In this document: positions 35,498 to 45,333 of the stretch, piece after piece
Numbering within the stretch: position 1 is the first letter of the stretch
How the letters are laid out: each line of letters starts with the position of its first letter
Origin: Desulforhopalus singaporensis
Lineage (GTDB): Bacteria; Desulfobacterota; Desulfobulbia; Desulfobulbales; Desulfocapsaceae
Length of the DNA: 64,000 nt
Assembly: GCF_900104445.1 (NCBI RefSeq)
Contig: NZ_FNJI01000014.1
Span: 50,021 to 114,020, forward strand
Reading direction: 5' to 3'
Made by a program: the position numbers and the translations under genes
Notes under the pieces: model-generated
Database searches by the model: none
What the model saw: only the letters and a program-made list of their open reading frames with translations
What the model was told of the DNA's origin: nothing

Positions 35498-36802
35498 ATG
35501 AGTGGATTGCAGAGTGCTGCAAATATACCTGAGCTGCGCCGGCGTATCCTGTTTACGCTTATAATGCTCGCCGTGTATCGGATTGGGGTGCAAATTCCAA
35601 CCCCCGGTATTAACGGCGAAGCACTGGCGGCTTTTTTTGCCCAACAATCCGGCACGCTGTTCGGGATGTTCAATATGTTTTCCGGCGGTGCGCTGGAGAA
35701 CTTCTCGATATTTGCCCTCGGAATTATGCCGTATATCAGCGCCTCCATCATAATACAGCTGCTCACCGTGGTGGTACCCCAGCTGGAGGCGCTCAAGAAG
35801 GAAGGCCAGGCCGGGAATCGTAAAATAACGCAATACACGCGATATGGTACTGTTCTGCTCAGTATTATCCAGGGTACTTTTATCGCCACCGGCCTTCAGG
35901 GCATGACGGGACCCGGCGGCGCGCCGATTGTACTTGATCCCGGCGTTCAGTTTAAACTGATGACCATGCTCACCTTGACTTCAGGTACCGCATTTATTAT
36001 GTGGCTCGGTGAACAGATGACTGAAAGGGGAATCGGTAACGGAATCTCACTGATCATCTTTGCCGGTATCGTCGCGCGCGGACCCGCAGCTGTGGCCAAC
36101 TCGATTCAACTGGTCAAGGCTGGAGAAATCACGATGTTTTTTGTGCCGTTTCTAGTCGTGTTCATGTTAATGGTCATAGGCATTATCGTCTTCTTTGAAA
36201 CCAGCCAGCGGCGAATTCCCATCCAGTATGCAAAAAGAGTGGTTGGAAGAAAAGTGTATGGTGGTCAGAGCTCGCATCTGCCGCTGAAGATTAACGTCTC
36301 GGGTGTCATTCCGCCGATTTTCGCTTCATCGATTATGATGTTTCCCGCGACCATCGGCAGCTTTATCCAGATTGACTGGGTGCAGAGAGTTTCAGCGGCA
36401 ATGTCGCCCGGGACCATATACTACTATCTGTGCTATATCACCATGATAGTGTTCTTCTGCTTTTTCTACACCGCAGTCACTTTCAAGCCCGATGACGTTG
36501 CAGAGAACCTGAAGAAGAACGGTGGATTTGTGCCCGGGATTCGTCCAGGGAAAAAGACTGCCGAATTTATAGATAAGGTGTTGACCCGGTTGACCGTAGT
36601 AGGGGCAATCTATTTAAGCGCAGTGTGCGTGCTGCCGACGATTCTTATCTCTAAATTCAACATTCCCTTCTATTTCGGAGGCACAGCTCTGCTGATCGTA
36701 GTCGGAGTTGCCATCGATACCATTTCTCAGGTCGAGTCCCATCTTCATATGAGAAATTATGAAGGATTCATGAAGCAGGGTAAGATCAAGGGCAGAAGGT
36801 AG
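35498..36802 (+). CDS. secY: preprotein translocase subunit SecY
   Basis: SecY (434 residues) is the ten-span channel of the Sec translocon. The first transmembrane segment and plug region (VQIPTPGINGEALAAFFA), the KEGQAGNRKITQYTRYGT loop and the FKPDDVAENLKKNGGFVPGIRPG loop near residue 330 are intact. Works with the SecE encoded at 9608. Confidence 0.99.
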   Translation: MSGLQSAANIPELRRRILFTLIMLAVYRIGVQIPTPGINGEALAAFFAQQSGTLFGMFNMFSGGALENFSIFALGIMPYISASIIIQLLTVVVPQLEALKKEGQAGNRKITQYTRYGTVLLSIIQGTFIATGLQGMTGPGGAPIVLDPGVQFKLMTMLTLTSGTAFIMWLGEQMTERGIGNGISLIIFAGIVARGPAAVANSIQLVKAGEITMFFVPFLVVFMLMVIGIIVFFETSQRRIPIQYAKRVVGRKVYGGQSSHLPLKINVSGVIPPIFASSIMMFPATIGSFIQIDWVQRVSAAMSPGTIYYYLCYITMIVFFCFFYTAVTFKPDDVAENLKKNGGFVPGIRPGKKTAEFIDKVLTRLTVVGAIYLSAVCVLPTILISKFNIPFYFGGTALLIVVGVAIDTISQVESHLHMRNYEGFMKQGKIKGRR

Positions 36803-36807
36803 ACGTC

Positions 36808-37590
36808 GTGACCGCATCAGGTGAAGCAGGCGATGGCCGAAACATTGTGCTCAAGTCGCCCGACGAGATCAAGTTTATGCTCGAGGCTAATCAGATCGTG
36901 GCGCAGACTTTGAGCTTGCTCGAGAAAACTATTGAGCCCGGGATTACCACCTGGGAACTTGACAAAATAGCCGAAGCGCAGTGCGAGAAGATGAAGGTAA
37001 CCCCTGCATTCAAGGGGTACCGTGGTTTTCCGGCATGTATCTGTGCTTCTGTAAATGAACAGGTCGTACATGGGATACCGTCGCGCAAAACCAAGCTGAA
37101 AAAAGGTGACATCATTTCCATCGATTTCGGGGTTGAGTTCAAAGGTTACTTCGGCGATTCCGCGATAACGGTTCCCGTGGGCAAGGTTGATTCCAAGCTC
37201 ATGAGGCTGCTGGATGTGACGAGGGTTTCTCTTGAAAAAGGCATTCAGCAGGTAGAGGTTGGCAACAGGATCGCCGACATTTCAAAAGCCGTGCAACACC
37301 ACGTGGAAGGACACGGCTTTTCAGTTGTCAGGCAGTTTGTCGGACATGGGATCGGAAGCGCTCTGCACGAGGCACCTGAGATCCCGAATTTTCACCAGGG
37401 TGAGCGAACTGCGAGGCTGATGCCCGGGATGGTGCTGGCCATTGAGCCCATGGTGAATATGGGAACATACAAGGTAAAAATGCTGAGAGACGGATGGACT
37501 GTAGTAACCGAAGACAGTAAGCCGTCCGCCCACTTCGAGCACTCTGTGGCTGTTACCGAAGATGGTCCCAAAATATTGAGTTACCGATGA
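36808..37590 (+). CDS. map: methionine aminopeptidase, type I
   Basis: The enzyme (260 residues) removes initiator Met from nascent proteins. The five metal ligands lie in IDFGVEFKGYFGDSA (two Asp), GHGIGSALHEAPEIP (His), AIEPMVNMG (Glu) and HFEHSVAVTEDG (Glu). The reading starts at GTG 36808, five bases after secY, adding about a dozen residues before the usual ILKSP-like start. A GTG inside NIVLKSPDEI is a possible shorter start. It follows secY as in many bacteria. Confidence 0.97.
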   Translation: MTASGEAGDGRNIVLKSPDEIKFMLEANQIVAQTLSLLEKTIEPGITTWELDKIAEAQCEKMKVTPAFKGYRGFPACICASVNEQVVHGIPSRKTKLKKGDIISIDFGVEFKGYFGDSAITVPVGKVDSKLMRLLDVTRVSLEKGIQQVEVGNRIADISKAVQHHVEGHGFSVVRQFVGHGIGSALHEAPEIPNFHQGERTARLMPGMVLAIEPMVNMGTYKVKMLRDGWTVVTEDSKPSAHFEHSVAVTEDGPKILSYR

Positions 37591-37681
37591 AAAAAAGAAG
37601 CGCAAAAAAATACTTCTCATTAGCGAGAAAGTAGATTATACTGTTGCGTTTTTAACTGAAACTTACATAAGCCGGTAAATC

Positions 37682-37918
37682 ATGTCGAAAGAAGAAGCTA
37701 TTGAAGTAGAAGGTACAATTATCGAACCATTACCCAACGCAATGTTTCGCGTTGAACTGGATAATGGACATAAGGTGTTGGCCCATATATCGGGTAAAAT
37801 GCGTATGCATTTTATAAAAATTCTTCCCGGTGACCGGGTGACCGTAGAGCTTTCCCCTTATGATCTGACAAGGGGAAGGGTTACTTTCAGGGCTAAAAAC
37901 GCCAAAAAGAAAAAATAG
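37682..37918 (+). CDS. infA: translation initiation factor IF-1
   Basis: IF-1 (78 residues) is an OB-fold protein that occludes the A site during initiation. [34 protein letters not shown] is the family core. It is a few residues longer than the usual 71-72 because of a Lys-rich tail. It follows map and precedes rpmJ. Confidence 0.97.
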   Translation: MSKEEAIEVEGTIIEPLPNAMFRVELDNGHKVLAHISGKMRMHFIKILPGDRVTVELSPYDLTRGRVTFRAKNAKKKK

Positions 37919-37932
37919 AGAGTTTGCTGATT

Positions 37933-38046
37933 ATGAAAGTACGAGCATCTGTAAAAAAAATGTGCAGTGATTGCAAAATTATAAAACGTAACGGTATCGT
38001 ACGCGTTTCCTGTAAGATAAAAAAACATAAACAGAGGCAGGGATAA
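37933..38046 (+). CDS. rpmJ: 50S ribosomal protein L36
   Basis: This 37-residue ORF reads [20 protein letters not shown] and ends HKQRQG. The zinc ligands C11, C14, C27 and a C-terminal His are present, so it is the zinc-binding form. It lies between infA and rpsM, the usual place. Confidence 0.98.
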   Translation: MKVRASVKKMCSDCKIIKRNGIVRVSCKIKKHKQRQG

Positions 38047-38095
38047 ATAGCTTTTATGCCGTTTAACTTCACCTACTTCTTTAAGGAGATATGTC

Positions 38096-38461
38096 TTGGC
38101 ACGTATAGCAGGAATTGACCTTCCGAAAAATAAACATATGGATCGGGCGTTAACTTACATTCATGGAATTGGGTTAACTTCGGCTCGTAAAATTCTGGAT
38201 AAAGTGGATCTTCCATACACCATGAACAGCGACGACCTGGACGGCGACGATGTGAACCGCATCAGGAAAGTGCTTGAAGATGAGTATGTTGTGGAAGGTG
38301 ATCGCAGGCGTGAAGTTTCCATGGATATAAAACGTCTGACTGATCTTGGTTGTTATCGCGGCCGGCGGCATCGTATGGGACTTCCGTGCCGGGGACAAAA
38401 GACCAAGACCAACGCACGAACCAGGAAGGGACCGCGCAAAGGCGCAGCACGACGAAAGTAA
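38096..38461 (+). CDS. rpsM: 30S ribosomal protein S13
   Basis: S13 (121 residues) contacts P-site tRNA and the 50S subunit. TTG 38096, seven bases after AAGGAG (38083-38088), starts [18 protein letters not shown]; an ATG five bases earlier is out of frame. The basic C-terminal tail ([14 protein letters not shown]) is typical. First gene of the alpha operon. Confidence 0.99.
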   Translation: MARIAGIDLPKNKHMDRALTYIHGIGLTSARKILDKVDLPYTMNSDDLDGDDVNRIRKVLEDEYVVEGDRRREVSMDIKRLTDLGCYRGRRHRMGLPCRGQKTKTNARTRKGPRKGAARRK

Positions 38462-38485
38462 TCGAAATTAATATAGGTGTAAGAT

Positions 38486-38866
38486 ATGGCAGTCGCTAAA
38501 AAGAAAAGAATAAAGAAGAACGTGCCGGAAGGGGTAGTCTTCGTCTATTCGACTTTCAACAACACTATCGTAACTATCTCTGACAAACAGGGAAACGTAG
38601 TATCCTGGTGCAGCGCAGGCGTTCTTGGTTTTAAAGGTTCACGAAAGAGCACACCGTTCGCCGCACAGAACGCACTCACCGACGCAGCAAAAAAAGCAGC
38701 TGATTTCGGTATGCGCAAGGTAGAAGTCAGGGTTAAAGGACCGGGACCGGGTAGGGAAGCGGCGCTGCGCGCCCTCATCAACACCGGCTTTGAAGTAACC
38801 AAAATCTGCGACGTTACTCCGGTGCCCCACAACGGCTGCAAACCTCCAAAGCGCCGGAGAGTGTAG
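38486..38866 (+). CDS. rpsK: 30S ribosomal protein S11
   Basis: S11 (126 residues) forms the 30S platform. [18 protein letters not shown] and [14 protein letters not shown] are family signatures. 24 bases after rpsM. Confidence 0.99.
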   Translation: MAVAKKKRIKKNVPEGVVFVYSTFNNTIVTISDKQGNVVSWCSAGVLGFKGSRKSTPFAAQNALTDAAKKAADFGMRKVEVRVKGPGPGREAALRALINTGFEVTKICDVTPVPHNGCKPPKRRRV

Positions 38867-38915
38867 CGTTTTTTCGTTATATACTTTAATACATTAAAAT
38901 AAACGGAGGCCCAAG

Positions 38916-39545
38916 TTGGCTAGAAATATAGGTGCTGCATGCCGTCGATGCAGGAGAGAAAACTTGAAATTATACCTCAAAGGCGAACGTTGCTATTCCG
39001 ACAAATGTGCTTTTGAGCGGAGAGCGTTTGGCCCTGGTCAACACGGGCAGGCAAGATTCAAGAAACAATCCGACTACGCCATCCAGCTGCGTGAAAAGCA
39101 AAAAGTCAAAAGCATGTACGGAATGCTCGAGAGCCAGTTCCGTCTGACCTTTGAAAAAGCCGATCGCCAAAAAGGTGTTACCGGTGAAAACCTGCTTATT
39201 CTCCTTGAGAGGAGGCTCGATAACGCCATCTTCCGCATTGGCTACGCTTCTTCGAGGAATCAGGCAAGGCAAATGGTACGTCACAACCATATACTGGTAA
39301 ACGGGAAAAAAGTTAATATCCCTTCGTTTCTGGTTAGCCCTGGAGACGTGGTAAGCCTGAAGGAAAAGAGCCGCAGCAACGCTGTAATTAATGAGAATTT
39401 AGAGGCAGTAGTACGGCGAGGCGTTCCAAGTTGGCTGGAGCTTGACAAGGATAACTACAAGGCTACCGTCAAGGCCCAACCCAACCGGGAAGAGCTGACC
39501 ATGCCTATTCAAGAACAGTTGATCGTCGAACTTTACTCCAAGTAA
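38916..39545 (+). CDS. rpsD: 30S ribosomal protein S4
   Basis: S4 (209 residues) starts 30S assembly and in E. coli represses the alpha operon. It starts at TTG 38916 after CGGAGG. The N-terminus has four cysteines (CRRC near residue 9 and CYSDKC near 26), the zinc-binding form. The S4 RNA-binding domain ([25 protein letters not shown]) follows. Confidence 0.98.
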   Translation: MARNIGAACRRCRRENLKLYLKGERCYSDKCAFERRAFGPGQHGQARFKKQSDYAIQLREKQKVKSMYGMLESQFRLTFEKADRQKGVTGENLLILLERRLDNAIFRIGYASSRNQARQMVRHNHILVNGKKVNIPSFLVSPGDVVSLKEKSRSNAVINENLEAVVRRGVPSWLELDKDNYKATVKAQPNREELTMPIQEQLIVELYSK

Positions 39546-39682
39546 GCAAAAACCATAAGGTTTGCATCGAGTCTTGCAAAAGGCTGTCCGTTGTAAACCT
39601 TTTCGTAACTTTCAGTACGATATAAAGAGTAAAAACAAAGCGATACGACGACACAGTTCGTAATTGCGGGTAAAGGATATCT

Positions 39683-40720
39683 ATGATTCAAGCTGCCGAC
39701 GAAAAAATACCGTTTCACCGAAACTGGCATGAACTGATTAAACCTGAGAGGCTGGAGGTAGACAGGGAAAAGCATACCGAAACTTACGGTAAATTTGTCT
39801 GTCAGCCGCTAGAGCGAGGGTTTGCCACCACAATCGGCAACTCTCTGCGGCGCGTTCTGCTGTCTTCCATACAGGGTGTGGCTATAACCACCGTGAAGAT
39901 CGAGGGTGCGTTGCACGAATTCACCTCCATGAAGGACATCATGGAAGACGTGAGTGAAATCATACTCAACCTCAAGCAGGTGAGACTGAAACTGCACACC
40001 GGTGACAGCCAGAAGGTAATAATAGAAAAGGATGGCCCGGGAGCGGTTACAGCGGGCGACATCGTGGAAACCGGATTTGTCGAAGTAATGAACAAGGATC
40101 AGGTAATATGCACCCTGACCGGTCCTACTACCTTCTACGCAGAATTGACCGTGGAGTGGGGTAAGGGATATCAGCCAGCCGAAAAGATGGAAAAGGAAAA
40201 CCTGTCAATTGGACAGATTCCGATCGATGCGATATTCACGCCGATCAAAAAGATCCAGTACATGACTTCACAGGCTCGGGTGGGACAGCAGACCGATTAT
40301 GACAAACTGACGATTGAAATCGAGACGGACGGGAGCCTCAAACCGGAAAACGCCCTCGCCTACGCTGCCAAGATACTAAAAGAACAGATGACCATCTTCA
40401 TTAACTTCGATGAAGAGGAAGCTGAACCAGAGATCAGTGAAGACGACGACCGGGATTCAGAACCGCTCAACCCGTATCTCGACAAGCCGGTCGAGGATCT
40501 GGAACTGTCGGTACGTTCCGCTAATTGCCTGAAAAATGCTGACATCAACTACATTGGTGATCTCGCCCAGAAAACCGATCAAGAAATGTTGAAGACCAAG
40601 AACTTCGGGCGCAAGTCTCTTAACGAGATCAAGTCGCTGCTTTCGGAAATGGATCTGACCCTGGGAATGAAGTTTGAAAACTGGGTGCCACCCCACGAGC
40701 GGGAAGATACCGAAGAGTGA
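39683..40720 (+). CDS. rpoA: DNA-directed RNA polymerase alpha subunit
   Basis: Alpha (345 residues) dimerises to start RNA polymerase assembly. The N-terminal domain has [20 protein letters not shown] near residue 47; an acidic linker ([17 protein letters not shown]) leads to the C-terminal domain ([19 protein letters not shown] and [16 protein letters not shown]) that contacts UP elements and activators. It is slightly longer than the E. coli protein (329). Confidence 0.99.
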   Translation: MIQAADEKIPFHRNWHELIKPERLEVDREKHTETYGKFVCQPLERGFATTIGNSLRRVLLSSIQGVAITTVKIEGALHEFTSMKDIMEDVSEIILNLKQVRLKLHTGDSQKVIIEKDGPGAVTAGDIVETGFVEVMNKDQVICTLTGPTTFYAELTVEWGKGYQPAEKMEKENLSIGQIPIDAIFTPIKKIQYMTSQARVGQQTDYDKLTIEIETDGSLKPENALAYAAKILKEQMTIFINFDEEEAEPEISEDDDRDSEPLNPYLDKPVEDLELSVRSANCLKNADINYIGDLAQKTDQEMLKTKNFGRKSLNEIKSLLSEMDLTLGMKFENWVPPHEREDTEE

Positions 40721-40776
40721 AATTCACATAAAAAAAAAACCGTTAAAGGTTTTTATTTGTAGCAGAGGAATATATC

Positions 40777-41166
40777 ATGAGACATAAAATTTCCGGAAGA
40801 AAACTTGGACGGACGAGCTCACACAGGCTTGCTATGCTCAGAAACATGGCAACATCCCTTTTTGAGCATGAGAGAATAGTTACCACCACCGAAAAGGCAA
40901 AGGAACTTCGTCCAGTGGCCGAGAAAATGATAACCTTGGCCAAGCGCGGCGATTTGCATGCCAGAAGGCAGGCGCTGAGCTTCATCAGGAGCAAGGCTGT
41001 CGTCGACAAACTGTTCAACGAAATAAAGGACAAATTCGAGGACCGCAAGGGGGGATACACCAGAATCCTCAAAACAGGGGTCCGGCCGGGAGACAACGCC
41101 TCCATGGCAATCATAGAGTTGGTCAACTATGAAGAACAGATAGAGACTGAAGATTCTGATGAATAA
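40777..41166 (+). CDS. rplQ: 50S ribosomal protein L17
   Basis: L17 (129 residues) starts [20 protein letters not shown] and has [19 protein letters not shown]. It is the last gene of the alpha operon and is followed by a strong terminator. Confidence 0.99.
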   Translation: MRHKISGRKLGRTSSHRLAMLRNMATSLFEHERIVTTTEKAKELRPVAEKMITLAKRGDLHARRQALSFIRSKAVVDKLFNEIKDKFEDRKGGYTRILKTGVRPGDNASMAIIELVNYEEQIETEDSDE

Positions 41167-41182
41167 GATTCAAGATCTCTGA

Positions 41183-41227
41183 GAAAAAAGCTGATAGAGG
41201 CCTAGGCCTTTATCAGCTTTTTTTTTG
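41183..41227 (+). terminator. intrinsic terminator of the ribosomal protein supercluster
   Basis: AAAAAAGCTGATAGAGGCC pairs with GGCCTTTATCAGCTTTTTT, centred on AGGCCTAGGCCT, with a T-run (41218-41226). It is the first clear intrinsic terminator after the one behind qmoC, so the genes between share transcripts unless internal promoters and attenuators act. Confidence 0.93.
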
Positions 41228-41254
41228 CTCAATACGTTATTTGGAGGAAATCTC

Positions 41255-42022
41255 TTGCAACCTAAAAACAAAGAATTCCCCAAGGGGATGATCCCTGTTG
41301 GAGATTCTGAGTTCCTGTTTGACTGTCACAAGAATGTGGAGTGTTTTAACGTATGCTGCAGAAAAGTCGACCTGACACTCTACCCTTATGACATTCTTCG
41401 ACTGAAGAACTGCCTCAAAATCGATTCGGAGCAGTTTCTTCGTAGTTACACAATTCTTGCCAAGGGAAATAACGCTTTTTTCCCCAGCGTGATGATAAAA
41501 CTTGCCGATGACGAAGAGAAATCATGTCCTTTTCTCGGTGAAGAGGGCTGTACCGTATATCATGACAGACCGTCGGCGTGCCGTACCTATCCGCTTGAAC
41601 GGGCTGTCGACAGATCAGAACAATCGGCAGTGCCTGATGATTTTTACTTTCTCGTAAATCATGACTACTGCAAGGGGCACAATGAAGATAAATCCAACAC
41701 CGTTAATTCATGGGTCAGAAGTCAGAGGTTGATCGAATTCAATACAATGAATAGTTTATGGGCCGGGATGGACACTCTTTTTGCCACTAATCCATGGAAG
41801 GGGGAGGGGGCAGCGGGGGAAAAACAGCAGCTGGCATTCATGGTCTGCTACAACATAGACGGGTTCAGACGATTTTGTCATCAGCACCAGATTTTAAAAC
41901 AGTTCCGGCTCGACAAACAGACCAGAAGACGCATAGACAACGAAGACGGCGAGCTGTTAAAGTTCGGTTTTGATTGGCTCAGGCTGGTGCTAACCGGCCG
42001 CAGTTCGCTGGTAAAAAAGTAG
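41255..42022 (+). CDS. YkgJ-type cysteine-cluster protein
   Basis: The 255-residue protein has two Cys groups: CHKNVECFNVCC near residue 23, and CPFLGEEGCTVYHDRPSAC near 90-110, followed by RTYPLE. This is the CxxxxCCxxC-type zinc/iron chelatase-like (UPF0153/YkgJ) family, whose function is unknown. TTG 41255 is chosen because GGAGG (41243-41247) is seven bases upstream. It sits alone between the rplQ terminator and the rpsB leader. The C-terminal half (residues 140-255) has no motif I recognise. Confidence 0.8.
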   Translation: MQPKNKEFPKGMIPVGDSEFLFDCHKNVECFNVCCRKVDLTLYPYDILRLKNCLKIDSEQFLRSYTILAKGNNAFFPSVMIKLADDEEKSCPFLGEEGCTVYHDRPSACRTYPLERAVDRSEQSAVPDDFYFLVNHDYCKGHNEDKSNTVNSWVRSQRLIEFNTMNSLWAGMDTLFATNPWKGEGAAGEKQQLAFMVCYNIDGFRRFCHQHQILKQFRLDKQTRRRIDNEDGELLKFGFDWLRLVLTGRSSLVKK

Positions 42023-42217
42023 ATAGGAACTGAATTTTTCAACGATCGGTTGCAATCATGAGTTGCTCATGGTAAAAAGGAATGTTTTTTTTGTATGCGG
42101 GACCAAGGGTGTCCCGGAATTATCAAAACACACACCTTCGAAAATGCTGGTGTCGGACTGTTGGAAATAGGACGATTCGATTATGAAGGTGGAGGTATAA
42201 CCAGAACGGAGACAATA
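42023..42217 (+). promoter_or_regulatory. rpsB leader and candidate promoter
   Basis: TTGCAA (42050-42055), 17 bases, TAAAAA (42073-42078) is a moderate sigma-70 match. Downstream, CGGGAC/GTCCCG (about 42099-42117, 7-base loop) and ACACC/GGTGT form successive hairpins before CGGAGA and the rpsB ATG. A structured leader here fits autoregulation by S2, known in other bacteria; that is inference. Confidence 0.4.
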
Positions 42218-43003
42218 ATGGCTAACGCTAGTGTAAGAGACATGCTGCAGGCGGGCGTCCACTTCGGTCATCAGACCAGGAGATGGAACCCTAAAATGAA
42301 ACAGTACATCTACGGACCTCGTAACGGTATTTATATCATCAATCTCGATATTACCAAGAAGATGTTCGACAAGGCGTGCAACTATATTACCCGCGAAGTA
42401 CAGAACGGCGGATCCGTTCTCTTTGTTGGTACTAAAAGGCAGGCACAGTCGATTATCAACGAGGAAGCAAAACGGTGCAACATGTTTTATGTAGACCACC
42501 GGTGGCTCGGTGGGATGCTCACTAACTTCCAGACTATCAAAAACAGCATAGACCGCCTCAAGTCGATTGAATCGATGCAGGCTGACGGATCGATCAACCG
42601 CTTTCCCAAAAAAGAGATCCTGCTGATGGAAAAAGAGCGGATCAAGCTTGAGAGAAACGTCGGCGGTATCAAGGACATGAAAGGATTGCCTTCGGTGGTT
42701 TTCGTCGTTGACCCGCGGAAGGAAAATATTGCGGTCAGTGAAGCTGTCAAGCTGGGTATCCCGGTTGTCGCTATCACCGATACCAACTGTGATCCTGATA
42801 ATATTGATTTCGTCATTCCCGGAAATGACGATGCCATACGTTCGATCCGACTGCTGACTTGTCACATCGCTGAGTCTGTGCTTACCGGTCAGGCGTCCCG
42901 CGAAGGTGAAGAGGCTTCTGAAGAAGCGGTCGCGGCAGCTATGGGTGATGTTGGCAGCGAAATGGCCGAGGAAGCTGAAGAGGCCAAAGAATCACAAGAA
43001 TAA
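42218..43003 (+). CDS. rpsB: 30S ribosomal protein S2
   Basis: S2 (261 residues) joins the 30S late and helps hold S1. ATG 42218, six bases after GGAG, gives [20 protein letters not shown], the family start; upstream in-frame codons (back to 42095) belong to the leader. An acidic C-terminal tail ([19 protein letters not shown] and onward) makes it about 20 residues longer than E. coli S2. It heads the rpsB-tsf-pyrH-frr run. Confidence 0.98.
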   Translation: MANASVRDMLQAGVHFGHQTRRWNPKMKQYIYGPRNGIYIINLDITKKMFDKACNYITREVQNGGSVLFVGTKRQAQSIINEEAKRCNMFYVDHRWLGGMLTNFQTIKNSIDRLKSIESMQADGSINRFPKKEILLMEKERIKLERNVGGIKDMKGLPSVVFVVDPRKENIAVSEAVKLGIPVVAITDTNCDPDNIDFVIPGNDDAIRSIRLLTCHIAESVLTGQASREGEEASEEAVAAAMGDVGSEMAEEAEEAKESQE

Positions 43004-43053
43004 TTCCGGGAGGGCTATTTGCAGCTCTTCAGGCAAAAGTTTCGTTTGTTATG

Positions 43054-43084
43054 AAGGGGTTGTCGACTGACTACCCCTTTTTTA
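43054..43084 (+). terminator. probable terminator or attenuator between rpsB and tsf
   Basis: AAGGGGT (43054-43060) pairs with ACCCCTT (43073-43079), followed by a T-run to 43083. The seven-base-pair stem is short, so it may reduce rather than stop transcription into tsf, as in the E. coli rpsB-tsf gap. Confidence 0.7.
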
Positions 43085-43174
43085 TGTGATAAATTGCATT
43101 AATATGTCTGACAACAACTGTGACGGTACAGACTTTTTAAATAGAACTCAAAGTTAGAAAAAAGGAGATTTACC

Positions 43175-43774
43175 ATGGCCATTACAAGTAAGATGGTAAA
43201 AGATCTGAGAGACAAGACTCAGGCAGGAATGATGGACTGCAAAAAGGCCCTGGAAAAGACCGGCGGAGATATGGAGAAGGCTGTTGATCTTCTGCGCCAG
43301 AAAGGTTTGGCGGTTGCAGCAAAGCGCGCAGGCCGTGCAACCAGTGAAGGTGTTATCGAGACCTACATTCACGCCGGCGGAAAACTTGGTGTCATGGTCG
43401 AGCTCGGATGTGAAACCGATTTTGTTGCCAAAAACGATGCGTTCCGTGAGTTCGCCCGTGACATAGCCATGCACATAGCGGCGGCAAGTCCGGTGGCGAT
43501 TACCCGCGAAGAAGTGCCTGAAGAGATTGTTGCCAGAGAAAAAGACATCTACGTGCAGCAGGCACTTGACTCTGGAAAACCTGAAGCAATTGTTGAAAAG
43601 ATGGTGACCGGCAAGATAGAAAAATATCTTGCAGAGGTAGCCCTTCTTGAACAGAAATTTGTAAAAAACCCTGATCTCTCCATCCAGGATCTTCTCAATG
43701 AACTGGTTGGCAAGATGGGAGAAAATATCTCAATCAAGCGTTTTGCAAGATTTCAGGTTGGGGTAGCCGAGTAA
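43175..43774 (+). CDS. tsf: elongation factor Ts
   Basis: EF-Ts (199 residues) exchanges GDP for GTP on EF-Tu. KDLRDKTQAGMMDCKKALEKTGGDMEKAVDLLR is the UBA-like N-terminus and ELGCETDFVAKNDAF is the EF-Tu-binding core. It is the short form with one core subdomain, unlike the 283-residue E. coli protein, and is similar in size to those of Thermus and many delta-proteobacteria. Confidence 0.98.
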   Translation: MAITSKMVKDLRDKTQAGMMDCKKALEKTGGDMEKAVDLLRQKGLAVAAKRAGRATSEGVIETYIHAGGKLGVMVELGCETDFVAKNDAFREFARDIAMHIAAASPVAITREEVPEEIVAREKDIYVQQALDSGKPEAIVEKMVTGKIEKYLAEVALLEQKFVKNPDLSIQDLLNELVGKMGENISIKRFARFQVGVAE

Positions 43775-43780
43775 CAGTTG

Positions 43781-43861
43781 TTTGGCGAAAGTTTTCTGGC
43801 TTTCGCCAAACTCCCCGGCAAAGCGATGAGATATCGGGTCTCATCGCTTTGCCGGGGAGTT
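43781..43861 (+). other. two back-to-back perfect hairpins between tsf and pyrH
   Basis: First, TTTGGCGAAAG (43781-43791) pairs with CTTTCGCCAAA (43800-43810), 11 base pairs and an 8-base loop. Second, a stem of 23 perfect base pairs joins 43809-43831 (starting AACTCCCCGGC) to 43839-43861, with loop TATCGGG. The two stems share bases 43809-43810. The T-run after the second is weak (TTCTTCCACTTTTT). Confidence 0.9.
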
Positions 43862-43895
43862 CTTCCACTTTTTAAAAGCCAAAAAAGGAGTGACC

Positions 43896-44615
43896 ATGGC
43901 AAGCCAGCTGAAATATAAGAGAATATTGCTCAAACTCAGTGGTGAGGCTTTGATGGGCGAAGACGCCTACGGGATAAATACCGGTGTTCTTGAGTTTGTA
44001 GCTGGCGAAATCAAGCAGGTGGTTGAAAAAGGTGTAGAACTTGGCGTTGTCATCGGGGCCGGCAATATCTTCCGCGGTGTAGCTGGGGCGTCCAAAGGGA
44101 TGGATCGTACCACCGCAGACAATATGGGAATGCTGGCGACGGTCATGAACAGCCTGGCAATGCAGGATGCCCTTGAGCGTACAGGAGTAATAACCAGGGT
44201 AATGTCTGCGATCCCCATGCAGTCCGTATCGGAACCGTATATCAGGAGAAGGGCTACCAGGCACTTGGAAAAGGGCCGGGTGGTCATTTGTGCTGCCGGC
44301 ACAGGAAACCCATATTTTACGACAGATTCGGCCGCTGTACTCAGGGCACTCGAGATCGACGCTGACGTGGTGATTAAGGCGACCAAGGTTGACGGGGTGT
44401 ACGACAAGGACCCCATGAAATTCAACGACGCGCTCAAGTATGAGAGTCTGACCTACGACGAGGTGCTGCAGAAGGGGTTGCGGGTTATGGATGCCGCCGG
44501 TATCGCCCTTGCCAAAGAAGACAATCTGCCGATCATGGTTCTTGACATGGGGGTTTCGGGCAATATATCCCGGGCGGCTTTTGGTGAGTGTGTCGGCACG
44601 TTGATAACCGCCTGA
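43896..44615 (+). CDS. pyrH: uridylate kinase
   Basis: UMP kinase (239 residues) makes UDP from [17 protein letters not shown] is the amino-acid-kinase start, followed by [10 protein letters not shown], and [20 protein letters not shown] is the nucleotide-binding end region. ATG 43896 follows AAGGAG (43885-43890) by five bases; an earlier GTG overlaps that site and is rejected. It lies between tsf and frr as in most bacteria. Confidence 0.98.
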   Translation: MASQLKYKRILLKLSGEALMGEDAYGINTGVLEFVAGEIKQVVEKGVELGVVIGAGNIFRGVAGASKGMDRTTADNMGMLATVMNSLAMQDALERTGVITRVMSAIPMQSVSEPYIRRRATRHLEKGRVVICAAGTGNPYFTTDSAAVLRALEIDADVVIKATKVDGVYDKDPMKFNDALKYESLTYDEVLQKGLRVMDAAGIALAKEDNLPIMVLDMGVSGNISRAAFGECVGTLITA

Positions 44616-44722
44616 TGGTCCGGACAACAATTTGGCGCCGGACAATATCCGTTTTCTGACGGGTAGCAGTCTCTGCCATATAATGGGTCAATCCTGAAAT
44701 TAATCTGAAATAGAGGTGTATC

Positions 44723-45277
44723 ATGAATGAAGTTATCCTGGAAATGTCTGAAAAGATGGACAAAAGCGTTGATTCTTTTAAAAACGAACTATCCAAGGTA
44801 AGGACCGGTAGAGCTTCTCTTGCTATCCTCGACGGTATTTCTGTCAATGCATATGGCAGTCAAATGCCTCTGAATCAGGTTGGTACCCTGACTATTCCGG
44901 AAAGTCGCATGATAGCGATCCAGCCATGGGATCCACAGATGCTGCAGGCTATCGAAAAAGCAATCCTCAAATCTGATGTCGGTCTTACTCCTGCAAACGA
45001 TGGCAAGATCATCCGTCTCAATATTCCCCAGCTCACCGAAGAACGAAGAAAGGATCTGGTTAAACAGGTGAAAAAAATCGCCGAAGAATTCCGTGTCGCC
45101 GTACGTAACTTGAGAAGGGAGGCGATAGATACCTTGAAAAAACAGAAAAAAGATAAGGAAATATCCGAGGACGAGCTTTTCAAGTATCAGGATGAGGCGC
45201 AGGTTGAAACCGACAGCCATATCAAGATGATTGATGACGCAATGGCGACCAAGGAAAAAGAAGTTATGGAAGTGTAA
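44723..45277 (+). CDS. frr: ribosome-recycling factor
   Basis: RRF (184 residues) splits post-termination ribosomes with EF-G. KVRTGRASLAILDGISVNAYGSQMPLNQVGTL is the family core, and LTEERRKDLVKQVKKIAEEFRVAVRNLRRE the three-helix-bundle end. It is 107 bases after pyrH and 56 before uppS. Confidence 0.98.
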   Translation: MNEVILEMSEKMDKSVDSFKNELSKVRTGRASLAILDGISVNAYGSQMPLNQVGTLTIPESRMIAIQPWDPQMLQAIEKAILKSDVGLTPANDGKIIRLNIPQLTEERRKDLVKQVKKIAEEFRVAVRNLRREAIDTLKKQKKDKEISEDELFKYQDEAQVETDSHIKMIDDAMATKEKEVMEV

Positions 45278-45333
45278 GGGGCGGGGCGAATTCTGTTGGT
45301 AGTTTTTTTGTTGGTAAATAATCTGGGAAGCAT

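Noticed and set aside
42095..42217. N-terminal extension of S2 from an upstream start
   Set aside because: The stretch forms leader hairpins, has no family match, and the ATG at 42218 has a well-placed GGAG.
42056..42865. Minus-strand frame of 269 codons opposite rpsB
   Set aside because: Shadow of rpsB; low-complexity translation without a known motif.
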